Below are positions 62,801-64,000 of a DNA stretch of 64,000 nt, piece by piece. The position numbers and the translations under genes are program-made. The stretch is from Gaetbulibacter_A sp043876815 (GTDB taxonomy: Bacteria; Bacteroidota; Bacteroidia; Flavobacteriales; Flavobacteriaceae): NCBI RefSeq assembly GCF_043876815.1, contig NZ_JBAWKA010000001.1, positions 310,001 to 374,000 of the forward strand, written 5' to 3'. Position 1 is the stretch's first letter. Every line of letters begins with the position of its first letter. Below the pieces are notes generated by a model. It did no database searches. It was not told where the DNA came from and was given only the letters and a program-made list of their open reading frames with translations.

Positions 62801-63068
62801 TGATGAGCTTTATATAGAAGATGGTTCATGGACACGGCTTAGAGAACTTAGATTGTCTTATTTGTGGGCTTCCGATTGGTTGAAAAACACCACAAGCCTG
62901 AAATCCGTAGAGTTTACAGCAACGGGAAGAAATTTATTCTTATGGACCAAATTCAAGGGTAACGACCCCGATACGAACCTTTCCGGAGTGAGTCCGGCAC
63001 GAGGGATTGATTACTTCAACAACCCTGGAACAAAATCGTTCTTGTTCAGTATAGCTTTAAATTTATAA
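59820..63068 (+). CDS. SusC/RagA-type TonB-dependent outer membrane transporter (second locus)
   Basis: The 1082-residue transporter has a signal peptide ending FVLAQ (about residue 22), a carboxypeptidase-regulatory-like domain (GLPLAGVSVLEKDANNGAVT), a TonB-box region reading DAVIVNAIGFTKKKDDLGY, the plug motifs IIVDGIPIS and ALWGTQALGGVINITTKSGK, and a beta-barrel ending KSFLFSIALNL. It is longer and distinctly different from the first SusC. Its partner SusD follows. No hydrolase gene is in the window, so the substrate is unknown. Confidence 0.95.
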   Translation: MKCLTKTLFFLFLCSFQFVLAQTEVQGTVTDEQGLPLAGVSVLEKDANNGAVTDFDGKYTLELKTQNPSLTFSYLGFKSVTIPVNSQQEINVVLEEDLEDLDAVIVNAIGFTKKKDDLGYASSTVEGDAVAKSGESTVLNGLSGKSSGVRITRNSGDPGAGSYIQIRGLSSIERNSQPLIIVDGIPISNDVRGNSDRGGVSQQSRLNDINPNDIESVTILKGASAAALWGTQALGGVINITTKSGKYNSKMSVSLKSTYSLDQINVKYPTQTKFGQGDNGVYNQRSRDSWGDLISARSGEDDVFDTTGEFYVDQNGRVYYPILQKNSRQIFDDSNFDQVFGNGHFLENNLSISGGTAKSTMFFSLSDLNQEGIIKNNSDYRRSTVRFNAKTDFTDATNLKVSSTYARTSSNRIRLGANSSGLYLGLLRNPADFDISGYRGDYYPSSDSSPIPNRHRSYREPLGADATATYNNPLWTINEQENKADVDRFITNFQLTNTPNSWLTLIARAGVDHYSEKRSEFMTPGSAAGAFRSGYFEQSTASNTIFNTDFISKAAFNVEDVVDGTFLLGFNYNSKSRTVNGAEGTGFIQFLDVDSGIRDIDNTLIQNTAVQSSFGRERTAAVYSSLSFSMYDMLFIESTMRIENASTFGENSDKPFLFPSTSLAWQFTELEPFADGDFLSFGKLRASYAEVGVQPARYNTSSVFVSPTYRDALGGGLNTGLFGNGAFVPSINRGNASLKPERKREFELGTDLRFLKNRLSLGVTYFQNVTEDVLLNFPVANSTGYASIYTNGAEIENKGLEIDLSYKILNTNNFSWSLNANFTSVKNEVTDLAGAESVNLGGLAAVSSRAVEGYPLGVLWGSRILRNDDGSIVYDEFGFPEQDQVEGVIGDPNPDWQGGLTSTFKYKNFRLSVLFETYQGADIFAGTKSVMSDLGTWYGTGNEVTATRNYFEANGNIINIGETFRGNITDFGAGPVALTEPWYNGDGGFFSGGNDELYIEDGSWTRLRELRLSYLWASDWLKNTTSLKSVEFTATGRNLFLWTKFKGNDPDTNLSGVSPARGIDYFNNPGTKSFLFSIALNL

Positions 63069-63171
63069 TCAAGAAAACATGACTATTATGAGATCGTCAA
63101 AATATACTTCTGTCGCAAAAACAAATGAAGATCAGGCGACTAAACATAAATCATATCATAATCTTTTTAAT

Positions 63172-64000
63172 ATGAAACGATATATATTATTGGTCATTAT
63201 GGCCATATTCCTTCAATCCTGTAGTGATTTGGTTGGTGGAATTAATACAGACCCGAACAACCTAACAAAAAGCTCTTATCCGTTAATATTAACGGGTGCT
63301 GAGGTCGGTAATATCTTATTTCAATCGGGTGAAAACGCGCGTCGGGCTGCTATTTTTGCAGGCCAATATACAGGTATAGATCGCCAGCATTTAGGCTTTA
63401 GTCAATATTCTGTGACTACTAGTGATTTTAATGCCCTTTGGAATGATGGTTACATTGATGCCTTGCGAAACGCCAAAGTTACTGAAGACGCTGCAATTAA
63501 TGATAATGCAGGTCCGGTAACTATAGGGATTTCTCAGGTATTACAGGCTCAGGCCTTTGGTACTTTGGCATCCCTTTATGGTGACATTCCTTATGATCAG
63601 GCCGTAGATGTGGCTTTTCAGGATCCGATGTACGAAGAACAACGAAGTGTCTATGCGAAAGTTCAATCTTTATTAGATCGGGCTATTTCCAATTTACAAC
63701 AAGGTAGTGGCCGTCCTGCCACAGGATCTGACGTTTATTTTGATGGTAATCCACAGGCGTGGGTAGAATGTGCTTACACACTAAAAGCGCGGTTCTATAT
63801 GCATGTAAAAGATTATGGAAAGGCCTATATCGCTGCTCAAAATGGTATAAGTTCTATAGATCGAGCCATGTACGGACCTCACGGGACCGCAGCCGAAGAT
63901 CGTAATTTGAACTATCAGTTTTTTGCAGTTGAAGTACGTCAGAACGATTTAATTGTGTCTGATTTTATGGCTGGAATGATGGACCCGGGGAGTCCGAACT
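63172..64000 (+). CDS. SusD-like lipoprotein (3' end outside window)
   Basis: The open frame runs off the window end. From the ATG at 63172 it begins with a lipoprotein signal (MKRYILLVIMAIFLQSC, lipobox C17), followed by SDLVGGINTDPNNLTKSSYP, the opening typical of SusD-like proteins of the second Pfam family, and helices with AQAFGTLASLYGDIPYDQAV and AYTLKARFYMHVKDYGKAY. It partners the SusC just upstream. In-frame ATG codons at 63079 and 63088 would add 28-31 polar residues before the signal, which makes 63172 the better start. About 276 residues are visible. Confidence 0.9.
   Translation, partial: MKRYILLVIMAIFLQSCSDLVGGINTDPNNLTKSSYPLILTGAEVGNILFQSGENARRAAIFAGQYTGIDRQHLGFSQYSVTTSDFNALWNDGYIDALRNAKVTEDAAINDNAGPVTIGISQVLQAQAFGTLASLYGDIPYDQAVDVAFQDPMYEEQRSVYAKVQSLLDRAISNLQQGSGRPATGSDVYFDGNPQAWVECAYTLKARFYMHVKDYGKAYIAAQNGISSIDRAMYGPHGTAAEDRNLNYQFFAVEVRQNDLIVSDFMAGMMDPGSPN

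Overview
The window is a piece of chromosome from a member of the Bacteroidetes, most likely a marine-type Flavobacteriaceae. The signs are: AT-rich DNA; proteins ending in type A and type B type IX secretion (T9SS) sorting domains; two SusC/SusD nutrient-uptake loci; DNA polymerase III alpha carrying its own proofreading exonuclease; promoters of the TTG-N19-TAnnTTTG kind; few Shine-Dalgarno sequences. No rRNA genes, CRISPR arrays, transposases or integrases were seen. One tRNA gene (tRNA-Asp) is present.

Layout. 1-3.0 kb: 3' end of tyrS with its terminator, a LuxE-like protein and two T9SS cargo genes, all three on the minus strand. 3.2-8.2 kb: a PhoB/PhoR-like two-component system, trmB, a LysE-family exporter, an alkyltransferase-like protein, an Mrp-type ATPase and a NifU-type scaffold. 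8.3-26.2 kb: a ferredoxin-centred energy block. It holds a small HEPN-like gene, pyruvate:ferredoxin oxidoreductase (nifJ) and a 2[4Fe-4S] ferredoxin on the minus strand. Divergent from these is one long plus-strand operon: a two-subunit 2-oxoacid:ferredoxin oxidoreductase, then nuoA-B-C-D-H-I-J-K-L-M-N and an unrecognised 109-residue gene. The NADH-oxidising subunits NuoE, NuoF and NuoG are absent, so reduced ferredoxin from the two oxidoreductases is the natural candidate electron donor to this complex I (inference). Similar 14-bp dyads upstream of nifJ and between the divergent ferredoxin and korA genes suggest shared control.

26.4-34.9 kb: a [2Fe-2S] ferredoxin, DUF1853 and SGNH-hydrolase genes, a DUF3050 protein, a glutaryl-CoA dehydrogenase-like enzyme, a Rieske oxygenase, an amino acid permease, trmN6-like, rimM and rpsP with a very long acidic tail. 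35-42 kb: dnaE, trxA, a ClpP-like protease, a DUF58 protein and tRNA-Asp with a full consensus promoter. 42-47.6 kb: an accretion zone. The 3' end of tRNA-Asp plus about 130 bp of trailing DNA is repeated 5 kb downstream, and shorter pieces of the same trailer separate a lipoprotein gene, a giant AT-rich T9SS type B protein and a small membrane protein.

48.4-64 kb: two SusC/SusD loci. The first is preceded by four direct repeats spaced exactly 21 bp apart. The second lies next to a divergent gene for a probable membrane-bound HTH regulator. Between them are a CHRD-repeat/cupredoxin lipoprotein with a near-identical internal 369-bp duplication, a nonsense-interrupted lipoprotein pseudogene, a relic of a T9SS type B C-terminus, and two secreted or outer-membrane proteins of unknown function. 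The last SusD gene runs off the window end.
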